Source: Legionellaceae bacterium
GTDB taxonomy: Bacteria > Pseudomonadota > Gammaproteobacteria > Legionellales > Legionellaceae
DNA: 39,721 nucleotides
Assembly: GCA_947504875.1 (NCBI GenBank)
Contig: CANNJI010000016.1
Span: forward strand, 1 to 39,721
Reading direction: 5' to 3'
Part shown: positions 1 through 8,593 of the stretch, piece after piece
Position numbering within the stretch: position 1 is the stretch's first letter
How the letters are laid out: each line of letters begins with the position of its first letter
Notes under the pieces: model-generated
Databases searched by the model: none
What the model was told of the DNA's origin: nothing
What the model saw: the letters and a program-made list of their open reading frames with translations, nothing else
Translations under genes and position numbers: made by a program

Positions 1-249
1 CAAACGGCTTTCATTAGTCCCTTAATTTTAGATTAGTTTATCGAATTGTTCTTTATTTGGGCTTTTCTAAAATCTTTCAGGTGAAATGAGATTTAGGGTT
101 TAGTATTAGCCTGCGCCATTTATTAGCGGGTTATTATCCCTGTCTACATTTAATTCCTACTCTATAGTAAGCATGCTATAAAGAACACTGCATAAGGCGG
201 GAATTGCTGCATCGGAGTTACAAGACTTGGCTTATTGTCTATGATGGCC
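1..249. other. Non-coding left edge, nothing recognised
   Basis: I see no open reading frame with a plausible start and ribosome binding site, no tRNA-like cloverleaf and no clear hairpin terminator. The stretch lies upstream of the umuD promoter. It may hold the 3' flank of a gene outside the window. Confidence 0.5.
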
Positions 250-302
250 TGTACAAAAATAAATGATTCAGCTAAAATTTGATATCTGCTCATAAATCAA
301 AT
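250..302 (+). promoter_or_regulatory. umuD promoter with overlapping 26-bp operator-like dyad
   Basis: A -35-like TGTACA (250-255) is followed after exactly 17 bp by a -10-like TAAAAT (273-278). An imperfect dyad at 277-302 starts on the -10 and runs to 10 bp before the umuD ATG. Its ends are ATTTGAT and ATCAAAT, and 10 of 13 base pairs are symmetric. The same 26 bp, with one mismatch, lies in the same position relative to the umuC promoter (2137-2189). This suggests a repressor site covering the transcription start. It does not look like the enterobacterial CTGT-N8-ACAG LexA box. Confidence 0.7.
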
Positions 303-312
303 AAGGTGTTTC

Positions 313-837
313 ATGTCTCATGGTGGTAAACGCGTCGGGGCAGGTCGTCCAAAGGGGAGTAACCTATGGGGGGAGTCAACACAATCTGTTAGGATTCCAG
401 TTTCTAAAATATCAGCAGTTCGAGTCTTTCTCGACAATGATCGTAATTCCCTTACTTGCCCGTTGTATTCAAGCCATGTTAGAGCAGGCTTTCCTTCGCC
501 TGCCGATGATTACATTGAAACTTATCTTGATTTAAATTCGCACCTCATTAAACACCCAGCAGCAACTTTTTTTGTTACGGCATCAGGTGATTCAATGACA
601 GGGGCAGGTATCCATTCAGGGGATATGCTGATCGTCGATAAAAGCTTAGATGCAACGCATGGTAAGATTGTTATTGCTGCGATTAACGGCGAGCTCACCG
701 TCAAGCGATTATCACGACAAGGAGAATCTGTTCAACTTTTACCAGAAAACGAAGATTTTCAACCCATCGATATTACCTCTGATCATGATTTGGTGATTTG
801 GGGTGTCGTGACGCATGTTATTCATGCTGCGAGCTAA
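313..837 (+). CDS. umuD: UmuD-like autoproteolytic subunit of DNA polymerase V, with N-terminal extension
   Basis: The 174-residue protein is a LexA/UmuD-type S24 self-cleaving peptidase. RecA-stimulated cleavage in this family turns UmuD into UmuD', the partner of UmuC in translesion synthesis. Visible motifs are an Ala58-Gly59 cleavage site, the nucleophile Ser94 in SGDSM, and the catalytic Lys131 in LTVKRL. Residues 1-45 are extra compared with E. coli UmuD (139 residues). They hold an AT-hook-like GAGRPKGS followed by QSVRIPVSKISAVRVFL, which resembles a ribbon-helix-helix strand and helix. The extension may bind DNA and make the protein an autorepressor, as proposed for UmuDAb of Acinetobacter; that is inference. 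The gene converges on umuC, with stop codons 13 bp apart, instead of preceding it in an operon. The ATG lies just beyond the operator-like dyad. Confidence 0.9.
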   Translation: MSHGGKRVGAGRPKGSNLWGESTQSVRIPVSKISAVRVFLDNDRNSLTCPLYSSHVRAGFPSPADDYIETYLDLNSHLIKHPAATFFVTASGDSMTGAGIHSGDMLIVDKSLDATHGKIVIAAINGELTVKRLSRQGESVQLLPENEDFQPIDITSDHDLVIWGVVTHVIHAAS

Positions 838-850
838 TCATGTTTGGTTG

Positions 851-2113
851 TTACGTCCCATTTCTTATGAGAGGCAAATCTGACCATTGCGTTGTGTAGT
901 GAGGAGATTTCATATCTGAACGCATGGCCCAGGGTTTGCTGGAGCCTTCAGCCGCTAATGATATCGCATGACGGCCAAATTTTTGATTAATGCGATCAAA
1001 TACGTTCATTAAATCGTCTTTTTTATGACAATGTAACTCAGTTGGCTCGTCAAACAAACTCATTTGAATCTGGTTGTGGCTTGTTAATTCTTCACAACAA
1101 ATACCCACTTTTTTGTAGTAAAAACCCGGTTTAAAAATTTTAGCCAAACAACGCTTGGCTACTTGCGTCATGAGTCGCAAATCATCGGTTGGGCATATCA
1201 GATTAAATTGAATTTTGTTGTTATACTGAGGTAAGTCAGGGCGAAATGGATTTCCGAATACAAACACAGTGATACGGTTAACCAACAAATGTTGCTGCCT
1301 GAGTTTCTCATATGCTCGCTTAACATGACTGCTCAGGGCTTGTGCCACGGGGCTTAGTTCAGTTTGCATTTGACCAAAACTTCTTGAGCAGACAATGCTT
1401 TTACTCGGTGAGCAGTCTTGCACACCGTTACATGATACGCCTTGAAGCTCCATGACAGTTCGCATTAAAACAACATTAAATTGAACTCTCGCAACGTTCA
1501 AATTAAGCGAGGCCAAATCAGCAGCGTTCGATATACCGAGCGTTTTGAGCCTTTTAGTCCATTGCCTACCTACGCCCCACACATCACCGACATCAATTTT
1601 TTGTAACCAGCTCCGATGCGTTGTGATATCAAATACAGGGATGTTGAGTTCTTTTTTACAGATATGGTTGGCGATTTTGGCTAGGGTTTTTGTTTGACCC
1701 ATACCAATTGATGTTGGAATGCCTGTGGATTTTAAGATATAAGCCCGCAATGAGTTACAAAAATCATGGTGCATATGGGCTGGTAGGGTACTTAAGTCAA
1801 GAAAGGCTTCATCAATGGAATATACTTCAATGTTTGGCCAGCTGCTATCAATGATGCTCATAACACGGTGAGATATGTCCCCGTACAGTGCGTAATTTGA
1901 TGAAAAAACATGAACATTATTTTTAAGACACAGCGCTTTAATTTTAAAATAAGGTTCCCCCATTTTAATCTGTAATGCTTTGGCTTCATTTGAACGAGCA
2001 ATCACACAGCCGTCATTATTTGATAACACAACAATCGGTTTGGTCTGTAGATCTGGTCGAAACAGACGTTCACAACTCGCATAAAAATTATTGCAGTCAA
2101 TTAAAGCGTACAT
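851..2113 (-). CDS. umuC: DNA polymerase V catalytic subunit UmuC (Y-family polymerase)
   Basis: The 420-residue Y-family translesion polymerase has the usual UmuC length. The palm-domain metal ligands are visible as Asp6 in LIDCNNFYASCE and Asp101-Glu102 in YSIDEAFLDL. A helix-hairpin-helix region (VWGVGRQWTKRLKTLGI) follows, then the little-finger domain. Near residue 354 QMSLFD matches the beta-clamp-binding motif. It would replicate past damaged bases with the UmuD' dimer at stalled forks. The gene is on the strand opposite to umuD with its own promoter, so balanced production of the two subunits must come from their matched promoters rather than one transcript. The start is supported by the family N-terminus MYALIDCN. 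Confidence 0.95.
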   Translation of the reverse strand: MYALIDCNNFYASCERLFRPDLQTKPIVVLSNNDGCVIARSNEAKALQIKMGEPYFKIKALCLKNNVHVFSSNYALYGDISHRVMSIIDSSWPNIEVYSIDEAFLDLSTLPAHMHHDFCNSLRAYILKSTGIPTSIGMGQTKTLAKIANHICKKELNIPVFDITTHRSWLQKIDVGDVWGVGRQWTKRLKTLGISNAADLASLNLNVARVQFNVVLMRTVMELQGVSCNGVQDCSPSKSIVCSRSFGQMQTELSPVAQALSSHVKRAYEKLRQQHLLVNRITVFVFGNPFRPDLPQYNNKIQFNLICPTDDLRLMTQVAKRCLAKIFKPGFYYKKVGICCEELTSHNQIQMSLFDEPTELHCHKKDDLMNVFDRINQKFGRHAISLAAEGSSKPWAMRSDMKSPHYTTQWSDLPLIRNGT

Positions 2114-2136
2114 GGTTAACTCGCCGAATGCGCCTC

Positions 2137-2189
2137 ATTTGATTTGTGAGCAGATATCAAATGATAGTCTAATCCTTTGAGTTTGTACA
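2137..2189 (-). promoter_or_regulatory. umuC promoter with the same operator-like dyad
   Basis: Read on the minus strand, TGTACA (2184-2189) is followed after 17 bp by a -10-like TATCAT (2161-2166). The 26-bp dyad at 2137-2162 then matches the umuD-side sequence at 25 of 26 positions. The dyad ends 23 bp before the umuC ATG. Spacer sequences of the two promoters differ, so the conserved parts are the -35, the spacing and the operator. The remaining DNA up to 2253 shows no gene. Confidence 0.7.
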
Positions 2190-2253
2190 TTTTTAACGGC
2201 GTTTGCGTCTGCGCGAGAAGCTTACGACGAGGGGGCTTCGAATCTTAACTATG

Positions 2254-4515
2254 TTACAACAGATTATCAGGGATTTTTTTATACTTAAGAAGAATTTCTT
2301 GTTGTGGAAAAGCCATGTGAATGTTTCTTTCACGGAAAAGTCGGTCAATTTCAAAGTTCAGTTCACTGATAACCAAAGATTTTTTATTCACATCTTTAAT
2401 CAGGCAGGATAAATCAAATATTAAGTTACTCTCACCAAATGCGTGGAACAGAACAACGGGTTTATTTTTTCCTGTTTTAATCACCTCATCATGATTGGTT
2501 GCAATTTCAATGAGTGTATCACGGACCAAGAGGGTATCGCTCCCATAGGCTACGCCAATTTCACATTGGATTCGACAAAATTTGTCTGAATACATAAAAT
2601 TTGTTACGCGACGCGTAATTAAATCTGAATTGGGGATGATAATGTCTTCGCGCGATGTTGTGACAATTTGTGTAGAACGAACTTGAATTTTTTTAACAAA
2701 GCCTTCAACACCATCTACGCTGATTCTGTCACCAGGTTTTAACGGTTTTTCAACTAATAGGATGAGCCCCGAAACAAAATTACTAACTATACTTTGTAAT
2801 CCAAGGCCAATTCCAACCGATAGGGCGCCAGCAACAATTGCGAGGCCTGTAAAGTTAAAGCCGGCAATTAACAGGCCCGCTATTACAGCAATGCCAAAAC
2901 CAATATACGTTAGAATAGAGGCAATGACGACTTGTGTTTCTTCATCATCTTCTTTGCCTATATTTTCCTTGTGGCTCAGATGTGTTGAAAGGGCGCGTGC
3001 CAAGAGATAGATAATGCAAAATATAAGGAGCCCAGCAATAATGCGTGTTGGGAAAAAAGTCATATTGACGACATGAACCCCATGAATGAATTCATCAAAG
3101 GCGTATTGGGTTAATTCGCTTGAAAAACCAATGGATTGGGCAATAAAGAAAATTCCCATCAGTATAATAACCAATTGAAGCGTTGCCTTTAATATATAAA
3201 ACTCTACAAAGCTATCATCATTCTTGTAGCCAAAGTAGGAAGAAATTTTATGTTTAATACGCGAGTCCTCTTTGAGGAAAAAGTAACTTTTTTGAATTGC
3301 TTGGGTAATAAGAACGGTAAAAAAAAGGACGGTTAAACTTAAAAATACAGCGTAAGTCACTTGCAGGCTTAATCTAAAATAACCAAGAATTGCAAGTGAG
3401 CTATCGGTTATAAAGAAAAGAATACTGAGGATGTTTATAAATACGAAATAACGCTTGATGAATCGGTGTTGCCTATGTTTTTTAGTAAATGATAGGGCAA
3501 AATAAAGCGCAATACTAAGAAAAACTAAAACAAATACAGATTGAGTAAAACGAGCCAAAAAGGCAGGCGGAGAGAGGGCGTCCTGAAGCAGGGCGCCAAG
3601 CCTAATAAAGGTATAACTTGTTAAGAGAAAAAATAAAAAAGATCGAAACGTATGGTAGTCGAGCGAGTACCAATAAAAAAAACGTCGGACGGGTTTAAAT
3701 TTGAAGAAAAAAATAAGAAGGAACCACGTGGAGAAATAACACATCAAAAAAGCAATTGCTTTGAAAAAAGGCGTTATGAAGGTTGGATCAACTGCACATT
3801 GGCTAATAAAAATTAAAGCAGACACTATCGCAAAGAATAGTGTAGCTATATAGGTAAACTTGATGCGCTTAAAGCGAAGGTGTTTTTTTGAAAAACGGCT
3901 GTTACGTAGCAAATAAAGTGAGGTTATCGACAATATAAGTGAGGAAAATGCGAGTAACAATAGATTGGTCGGGTTGTAAAATGAATAAAATACATCTATT
4001 TTAGGTGTGAAATTAATGAGGTGTTGTGGGTCATCTTTTAGGGGCTTGGCAAGATCCCATAAAGGTTCACCTCGCGTGAGTGTCATTTCTTGTTTTAAGT
4101 CAAGTAAAACAGCCTTATAGGCATTGATTGCTTCGTTTGCGCGAATTGAAAACAGTCGACATTCAGCTAACGTATTCAGACGCTCTTTTTTTTCATTGTT
4201 TAAATAGCGATGGTCTGCTTGTGTTGAATCCGCGGGCGCATCATCGTCCTGTTTTAAAAGCAGGCCAAGTGAGTTTAATTTTTTTTGTGCGTCCTCGATG
4301 CATTGGTCGGCATTTTTTGTAAGTTCAGCTAAGGTCTCAACGGCTACATTGAGATCATTGATTTCCAAATTTTGGACGGATAGTTTTAGGTTGATTTTAT
4401 CGAATATTTGATTGGCTTTTTTAACATCAAATTCAACGGGCTCCAATGTGATCGATGCACTGTGAAGCCCTGTTATACTAATAAAGAATAGGCATAAAAA
4501 AACTAAAAACCGCAT
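2254..4515 (-). CDS. MscS-family mechanosensitive ion channel, large multi-TM type
   Basis: The 753-residue inner-membrane protein should open under membrane tension and release solutes during osmotic downshock. Residues 1-19 look like a signal peptide. About 20-180 form a helical periplasmic domain, followed by roughly eleven membrane segments between 183 and 590. The last is the MscS pore helix with glycine/alanine packing (AGALSVGIGLGLQ, about 562-573) and the following SNFVSGLILL. The beta domain contains KPGDRISVDGVEGFV and IIIPNSDLI. It is much larger than E. coli MscS (286 residues) and smaller than MscK, so an individual E. coli name is not justified. The ATG lies 2 bp beyond the rpoD stop codon, so it is probably co-transcribed with rpoD, an unusual partner. 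Confidence 0.88.
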   Translation of the reverse strand: MRFLVFLCLFFISITGLHSASITLEPVEFDVKKANQIFDKINLKLSVQNLEINDLNVAVETLAELTKNADQCIEDAQKKLNSLGLLLKQDDDAPADSTQADHRYLNNEKKERLNTLAECRLFSIRANEAINAYKAVLLDLKQEMTLTRGEPLWDLAKPLKDDPQHLINFTPKIDVFYSFYNPTNLLLLAFSSLILSITSLYLLRNSRFSKKHLRFKRIKFTYIATLFFAIVSALIFISQCAVDPTFITPFFKAIAFLMCYFSTWFLLIFFFKFKPVRRFFYWYSLDYHTFRSFLFFLLTSYTFIRLGALLQDALSPPAFLARFTQSVFVLVFLSIALYFALSFTKKHRQHRFIKRYFVFINILSILFFITDSSLAILGYFRLSLQVTYAVFLSLTVLFFTVLITQAIQKSYFFLKEDSRIKHKISSYFGYKNDDSFVEFYILKATLQLVIILMGIFFIAQSIGFSSELTQYAFDEFIHGVHVVNMTFFPTRIIAGLLIFCIIYLLARALSTHLSHKENIGKEDDEETQVVIASILTYIGFGIAVIAGLLIAGFNFTGLAIVAGALSVGIGLGLQSIVSNFVSGLILLVEKPLKPGDRISVDGVEGFVKKIQVRSTQIVTTSREDIIIPNSDLITRRVTNFMYSDKFCRIQCEIGVAYGSDTLLVRDTLIEIATNHDEVIKTGKNKPVVLFHAFGESNLIFDLSCLIKDVNKKSLVISELNFEIDRLFRERNIHMAFPQQEILLKYKKIPDNLL

Positions 4516-4517
4516 GT

Positions 4518-6398
4518 TTAGTCTTCATTTTCAATGAAACTACGTAATTTTTCTGAGCGCGCAGGATGACGAAGCTTTCGCAGTGCTTTTGCTTCGATCT
4601 GTCTGATACGCTCTCGTGTTACATCAAATTGTTTCCCAACTTCTTCAAGGGTATGGTCGGTATTCATTTCAATACCAAAACGCATACGCAAAACTTTCGC
4701 TTCGCGCGGGGTCAATGTTTCAAGAATTTCGAGTGTGGCTTCTCGTAACCCTTCTGCCGTTGCATTTTCGATGGGAGATTCCATGTTTTCATCATGAATA
4801 AAATCACCCAAATGGGAGTCATCATCGTCTCCAACGGGAGTTTCCATTGAGATTGGTTCTTTTGCAATCTTAAGAACTTTGCGTATTTTTTCTTCACTTA
4901 AATCCATTTTTTCTGCAAGTTCTTCAGGCGTTGCTTCTCGGCCTGTTTCTTGCAAGATTTGTCTTGAGATGCGATTAAGTTTGTTAATGGTCTCAATCAT
5001 ATGAACAGGTATTCGAATTGTTCTGGCTTGGTCAGCAATAGAGCGGGTAATCGCTTGTCGAATCCACCAGGTTGCGTACGTTGAAAATTTGTAACCACGA
5101 CGATATTCAAATTTATCCACAGCTTTCATGAGGCCTATATTGCCTTCTTGAATTAAATCAAGAAATTGAAGTCCACGGTTTGTATATTTTTTTGCAATTG
5201 AAATCACAAGCCGTAAGTTGGCTTCAACCATTTCTTTTTTAGCACGACGCGCTTTTGCTTCACCAATCGACATTTTACGATTGATGTCTTTGATTTCAGT
5301 GATCGTCAGGCCATACTGTTCTTCAAATGCAAGTAATTTTCTTTGCTGTTGCTTAATTTCAATTGTCATTTCTTCAATGCGAGGGAGATCAAGTTTTTTA
5401 GCATTTTTTTGAATCAGGTGGTCGAGCCATAATAAGTCTGTTTCTTGGCCAGGGAACGTATCAATAAACAATTTACGAGGGATACGCGCTTTTTCTATGC
5501 AAAGACGCATAACGTGACGCTCAAATTCACGAATGGTGTTTCTTAAATCACGAAAATATCGTGTGAGCTTGTCAACTTCGCGTGACGTCCATTTAAGTTT
5601 TAGAAAAGACTCTGACATGGTCTCAATGAGTGCCATGGATTTTTTAGCATGACGGCCATGTAAATTGACTTCAGCCATTGCTTTATCATGGGTTTCACGA
5701 AGTTCGTCAAAATACTCTTTTGCCTGTTCGGGGTTAGGGCCTTCATCTACTTCAACAATAACAGCACCATCTGCATCGTCGTTGTCATCGACAGCGATTG
5801 CAACAATGTCATCAACGCTGTCTTGTTGCGAATCATCGAGCATAGATCCTATGCTCGATGGGGGGGCTTCTTCTTCTATATCTGCGAAGCCACTGATGAT
5901 TTCATTCAAACGGATTTCTTCAGTAAGAACACGGTCATAGTCGTTGAGTGCAATTTGAATTGTTTCAGGATAACTGGCCAACGATTTGAGAACTTGATAA
6001 ATTCCTTCTTCAATTCGTTTAGCTATGCGAATTTCACCTTCTCGTGTTAATAACTCTACGGTACCCATTTCACGCATGTACATACGAACTGGGTCGGTAG
6101 TTCTGCCGGTTTCTTTATCAACAGAGGCCAGTACAGCCGCTGCTTCTTCAACGTCTTCAGGCGCTTCTTCAGTTGTTCCAAGCAGTGAGAGTTCATCATA
6201 GCTTGGTGGCAATTCAAATACTTTGATATTCATGCTTTCAAGCATACTTATAATAACATCGAAGTGCTCAGTATCAACGATATTGGGTAACAAGTCGTTA
6301 ATCTGCGCATAGGTTAAATAGTTTTGATCTTTCCCGAGGCTGATGACTTTCGTTATCAGCGAGCGTTGTTGTTCTTGCTGCTCATTTATTGTGGACAT
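4518..6398 (-). CDS. rpoD: RNA polymerase primary sigma factor RpoD (sigma-70)
   Basis: The 626-residue housekeeping sigma factor is close to the E. coli length (613). Region 1.1 spans about residues 1-80, followed by region 1.2 ([11 protein letters not shown]) and an acidic non-conserved insert (about 170-235). Region 2 includes the core-binding and -10-recognition helices ([18 protein letters not shown], then [13 protein letters not shown]). Region 3 follows ([12 protein letters not shown]), and region 4.2 holds the -35-binding helix-turn-helix ([19 protein letters not shown]). In many gammaproteobacteria rpoD follows rpsU-dnaG. Here the upstream neighbour is a rhomboid gene and 150 bp of regulatory-looking DNA, so it is transcribed apart from dnaG, at least locally. 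The Shine-Dalgarno before the ATG is weak. Confidence 0.97.
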   Translation of the reverse strand: MSTINEQQEQQRSLITKVISLGKDQNYLTYAQINDLLPNIVDTEHFDVIISMLESMNIKVFELPPSYDELSLLGTTEEAPEDVEEAAAVLASVDKETGRTTDPVRMYMREMGTVELLTREGEIRIAKRIEEGIYQVLKSLASYPETIQIALNDYDRVLTEEIRLNEIISGFADIEEEAPPSSIGSMLDDSQQDSVDDIVAIAVDDNDDADGAVIVEVDEGPNPEQAKEYFDELRETHDKAMAEVNLHGRHAKKSMALIETMSESFLKLKWTSREVDKLTRYFRDLRNTIREFERHVMRLCIEKARIPRKLFIDTFPGQETDLLWLDHLIQKNAKKLDLPRIEEMTIEIKQQQRKLLAFEEQYGLTITEIKDINRKMSIGEAKARRAKKEMVEANLRLVISIAKKYTNRGLQFLDLIQEGNIGLMKAVDKFEYRRGYKFSTYATWWIRQAITRSIADQARTIRIPVHMIETINKLNRISRQILQETGREATPEELAEKMDLSEEKIRKVLKIAKEPISMETPVGDDDDSHLGDFIHDENMESPIENATAEGLREATLEILETLTPREAKVLRMRFGIEMNTDHTLEEVGKQFDVTRERIRQIEAKALRKLRHPARSEKLRSFIENED

Positions 6399-6415
6399 AT
6401 TGACTTCTAATAAGG

Positions 6416-6508
6416 GCGTTTAAACGCTATAAAAATGAATCAATTATAAACCGGGTTTATCAAACTTACCAGATAGTTTAGTTAATAATAATGCTTTATT
6501 AACTAAAC
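6416..6508 (-). promoter_or_regulatory. rpoD upstream region with -10 box and three dyads
   Basis: Reading towards rpoD, there is a perfect AT-rich inverted repeat with 13-bp arms (6476-6488 and 6496-6508, loop 7). A second perfect dyad, 7-bp arms around one central base (6446-6460, ATAAACC/GGTTTAT), overlaps a consensus -10 TATAAT (6443-6448, minus strand). A perfect 12-bp palindrome GCGTTTAAACGC (6416-6427) lies in the presumed leader. The outer 13-bp repeat could also be a weak terminator for the rhomboid gene, but no U-run follows it. The -35 at 17-bp spacing is poor (TGGTAA). Regulator binding is inferred. Confidence 0.5.
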
Positions 6509-6548
6509 GCGCTGACAATAGGACGTTTACTTTTCATTCGGTTTAGTT

Positions 6549-7127
6549 TTAAACCTGCCCAAGCAGAACACTTGTTGTTAGCCCGGCAATGAGTCCAAAT
6601 AAATGGCCTTCCCACGATACGCCACGTTTGAGGGGTAAAATGCCAAAAAAAATACCTGAAAAATAATAAAGACTCACAAGCCCTAAAATAATAGATGTAG
6701 CATTTGCCGCAAGATAACTGTTGGATACTAATAATGCCCAATAGCCAGTGATCAATCCACTGGCGCCAACATGCACGCCTGGTTTTCCGAAGATCCATAC
6801 AAATATTCCACTCAACAGGACAATAATAAGGGATGACAGTAAAAAATAGTGAAGACCATTGATTAGCAAAAAATCACTCAATACAAGCAAGGGGATGCTA
6901 TTAAAAAATAGATGATTAAAGTCTGCGTGTAAGAACGGGCATAGTAATATTCCGGGCAATCCAATCAGATGTCTTGGAATAATTCCAAGCACTAAAAGTC
7001 GGTTATTTGAAGCTTTTGTGATAAAAAAACAGGCCCATGGGATTAAAATAATCCACATAAGATAAGGCAGATTCTGCTTTGTTTGGAAAGTGATCATGAA
7101 TAAACTGTCAGATAGTTCTTGTAGCAT
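6549..7127 (-). CDS. Rhomboid-family intramembrane serine protease
   Basis: The 192-residue polytopic protein has about six membrane segments, the GlpG-like core size. The catalytic dyad is visible as Ser123 in HVGASGLITGYW (the GxSG motif) and His175 in WEGHLFGLIAG. The loop-1/TM2 signature appears as HADFNHLFFN (67-76), with the conserved His and Asn that support the oxyanion hole. It would cut transmembrane segments of membrane-protein substrates; no substrate is indicated by context. The gene lies between xseA (upstream) and rpoD (downstream) on the same strand. The chosen ATG at 7127 gives a short cytoplasmic lead before TM1, and no upstream start is needed. Confidence 0.88.
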   Translation of the reverse strand: MLQELSDSLFMITFQTKQNLPYLMWIILIPWACFFITKASNNRLLVLGIIPRHLIGLPGILLCPFLHADFNHLFFNSIPLLVLSDFLLINGLHYFLLSSLIIVLLSGIFVWIFGKPGVHVGASGLITGYWALLVSNSYLAANATSIILGLVSLYYFSGIFFGILPLKRGVSWEGHLFGLIAGLTTSVLLGQV

Positions 7128-7213
7128 GATGTTTTTTCGAGAAGAACACGTTGATGAATGCTCTCATGTTGTTTATCACTTCACAAGACCGCAAAGTTGA
7201 GCATCGCCTAAAT

Positions 7214-8476
7214 TTATTCCTGTTTTAATACCGAACACGTTAATTGGCCTTTTGCTAATCTAAGAACGAGCGTACTGCCTACTTGGACTGAGTCGCTGTT
7301 TGTTAGTACATGTGATTTGTGCATGGCAATTGCATAACCTCTGTCAAGGGTTGCAAGCGGGCTAATGGCGTGTAAGGTTGCGCATGTTGTTTTAAGACGT
7401 TCTTGTGCTTTACTGTGTTGTGTTTGGATTAGATAAAATAATTTTTCTTCTAAATTGTTAAGGCTCTTTTTTGCAATAAGAATGCGATTGGCAGGATGCT
7501 GACATTCAAGGGAGTGTTGCATAAGCTGTATTTTTTGTTTTTTATATACGAGGAGATGATGGATATTTTTGTTGATGTGCTCTAATAAAAAATCCAGGGT
7601 TTGTGTTGTGGACTGAATGCGCCTTTTAATGACTTGTTGGATGGTTGTGTTGAGTTGGTTGCATAAGGTGAGCAGTTGATTCTGATCGGGCGAAATTGTT
7701 TCGGCAGCAGCGGTTGGTGTTGCTGCGCGATAATCGGAGACAAAATCTGCGATGGTGAAGTCTGTTTCATGTCCAATCCCTGACACGATGGGCAGCTTGC
7801 TGCCATAAATTGTGCGGGCAAGTTTTTCATCATTAAATGCCCATAAGTCTTCAAGGCTGCCGCCTCCTCGGACGAGAAGAAGCACATTGCACCTGTTGTC
7901 CGTATTGGCTCGTTCGATAGCAGAAATCAACTGACGAGGGGCTTCTTTCCCTTGAACATCACTCGGATAAATAATAATGGGGGCCATTGGAAAACGTCTT
8001 GCTAAAGTAGCCAATACATCACGCAGAGCTGCTGCAGTGGGCGAGGTAATAATGCCAATTGAGTGCGGTATTCGCGGAAGGGGTTTTTTCAGATGAGAAG
8101 CGAACAATCCTTCTTGCGTAAGTTTTTCTTTGAGTTGTTCATATTGGTAATATAAATCACCGGCACCCGCATCTTCTAAGGTATTAATGATGAGTTGATA
8201 GTCTCCTCTTGCTTCATAAAGACTTAATGTTCCATGAGCGATGACTTGTTGACCGTGTTCGGGGGTTATTTTGGGATTGGCAAGCCAACGATTACGAAAA
8301 TAGACACACTTAAGCTGAGCACCTGAGTCTTTAAGCGTAAAATAGTAGTGTCCTGATGCCGGTTTCGTAACATTAGATATTTCCCCTTTGACAGTGATGG
8401 GGCCTATATCTTGTTCAAGCCAAAGTCGTATACGTTGATTTAATTGGCTGACCGTTAAAATACTTTGATTGAGCAT
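7214..8476 (-). CDS. xseA: Exodeoxyribonuclease VII large subunit
   Basis: The 420-residue protein is slightly shorter than E. coli XseA (456). The N-terminal OB-fold DNA-binding domain (about 1-105) contains VKGEISNVTKPASGHYYFTL. The nuclease domain has IGIITSPTAAALRD, LLLVRGGGSLEDLWAFN and GIGHETDFTIADFVSDYRA, the family signatures. A coiled-coil region (about 265-365) and a short C-terminal barrel (DRGYAIA, GSTLVLRLAKGQL) follow. It degrades single-stranded DNA together with the small subunit XseB, which is not in this window. The gene is divergent from mip; the 117 bp between the two start codons must hold both promoters. Confidence 0.96.
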   Translation of the reverse strand: MLNQSILTVSQLNQRIRLWLEQDIGPITVKGEISNVTKPASGHYYFTLKDSGAQLKCVYFRNRWLANPKITPEHGQQVIAHGTLSLYEARGDYQLIINTLEDAGAGDLYYQYEQLKEKLTQEGLFASHLKKPLPRIPHSIGIITSPTAAALRDVLATLARRFPMAPIIIYPSDVQGKEAPRQLISAIERANTDNRCNVLLLVRGGGSLEDLWAFNDEKLARTIYGSKLPIVSGIGHETDFTIADFVSDYRAATPTAAAETISPDQNQLLTLCNQLNTTIQQVIKRRIQSTTQTLDFLLEHINKNIHHLLVYKKQKIQLMQHSLECQHPANRILIAKKSLNNLEEKLFYLIQTQHSKAQERLKTTCATLHAISPLATLDRGYAIAMHKSHVLTNSDSVQVGSTLVLRLAKGQLTCSVLKQE

Positions 8477-8593
8477 CAGAAACTCTTTAAAAATAATCCA
8501 GAATTGTTTAGTTTAACGTACTAGCAATTCAAAGCAAACTTAGGCAGAATAAGTCTGCTTCGTGAGATGATATTTTAATTAAGGAGATTGTTA

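Noticed and set aside
1-249. RNA gene or attachment site at the left edge
   Set aside because: No cloverleaf, stable hairpin or repeated border could be found by eye.
277-302. Enterobacterial LexA box at umuD
   Set aside because: The CTGT-N8-ACAG pattern is not present; the dyad has ATTTGAT/ATCAAAT ends.
6476-6508. Rho-independent terminator of the rhomboid gene
   Set aside because: The stem is purely AT-rich and no U-run follows; kept only as a dyad in the rpoD upstream region.
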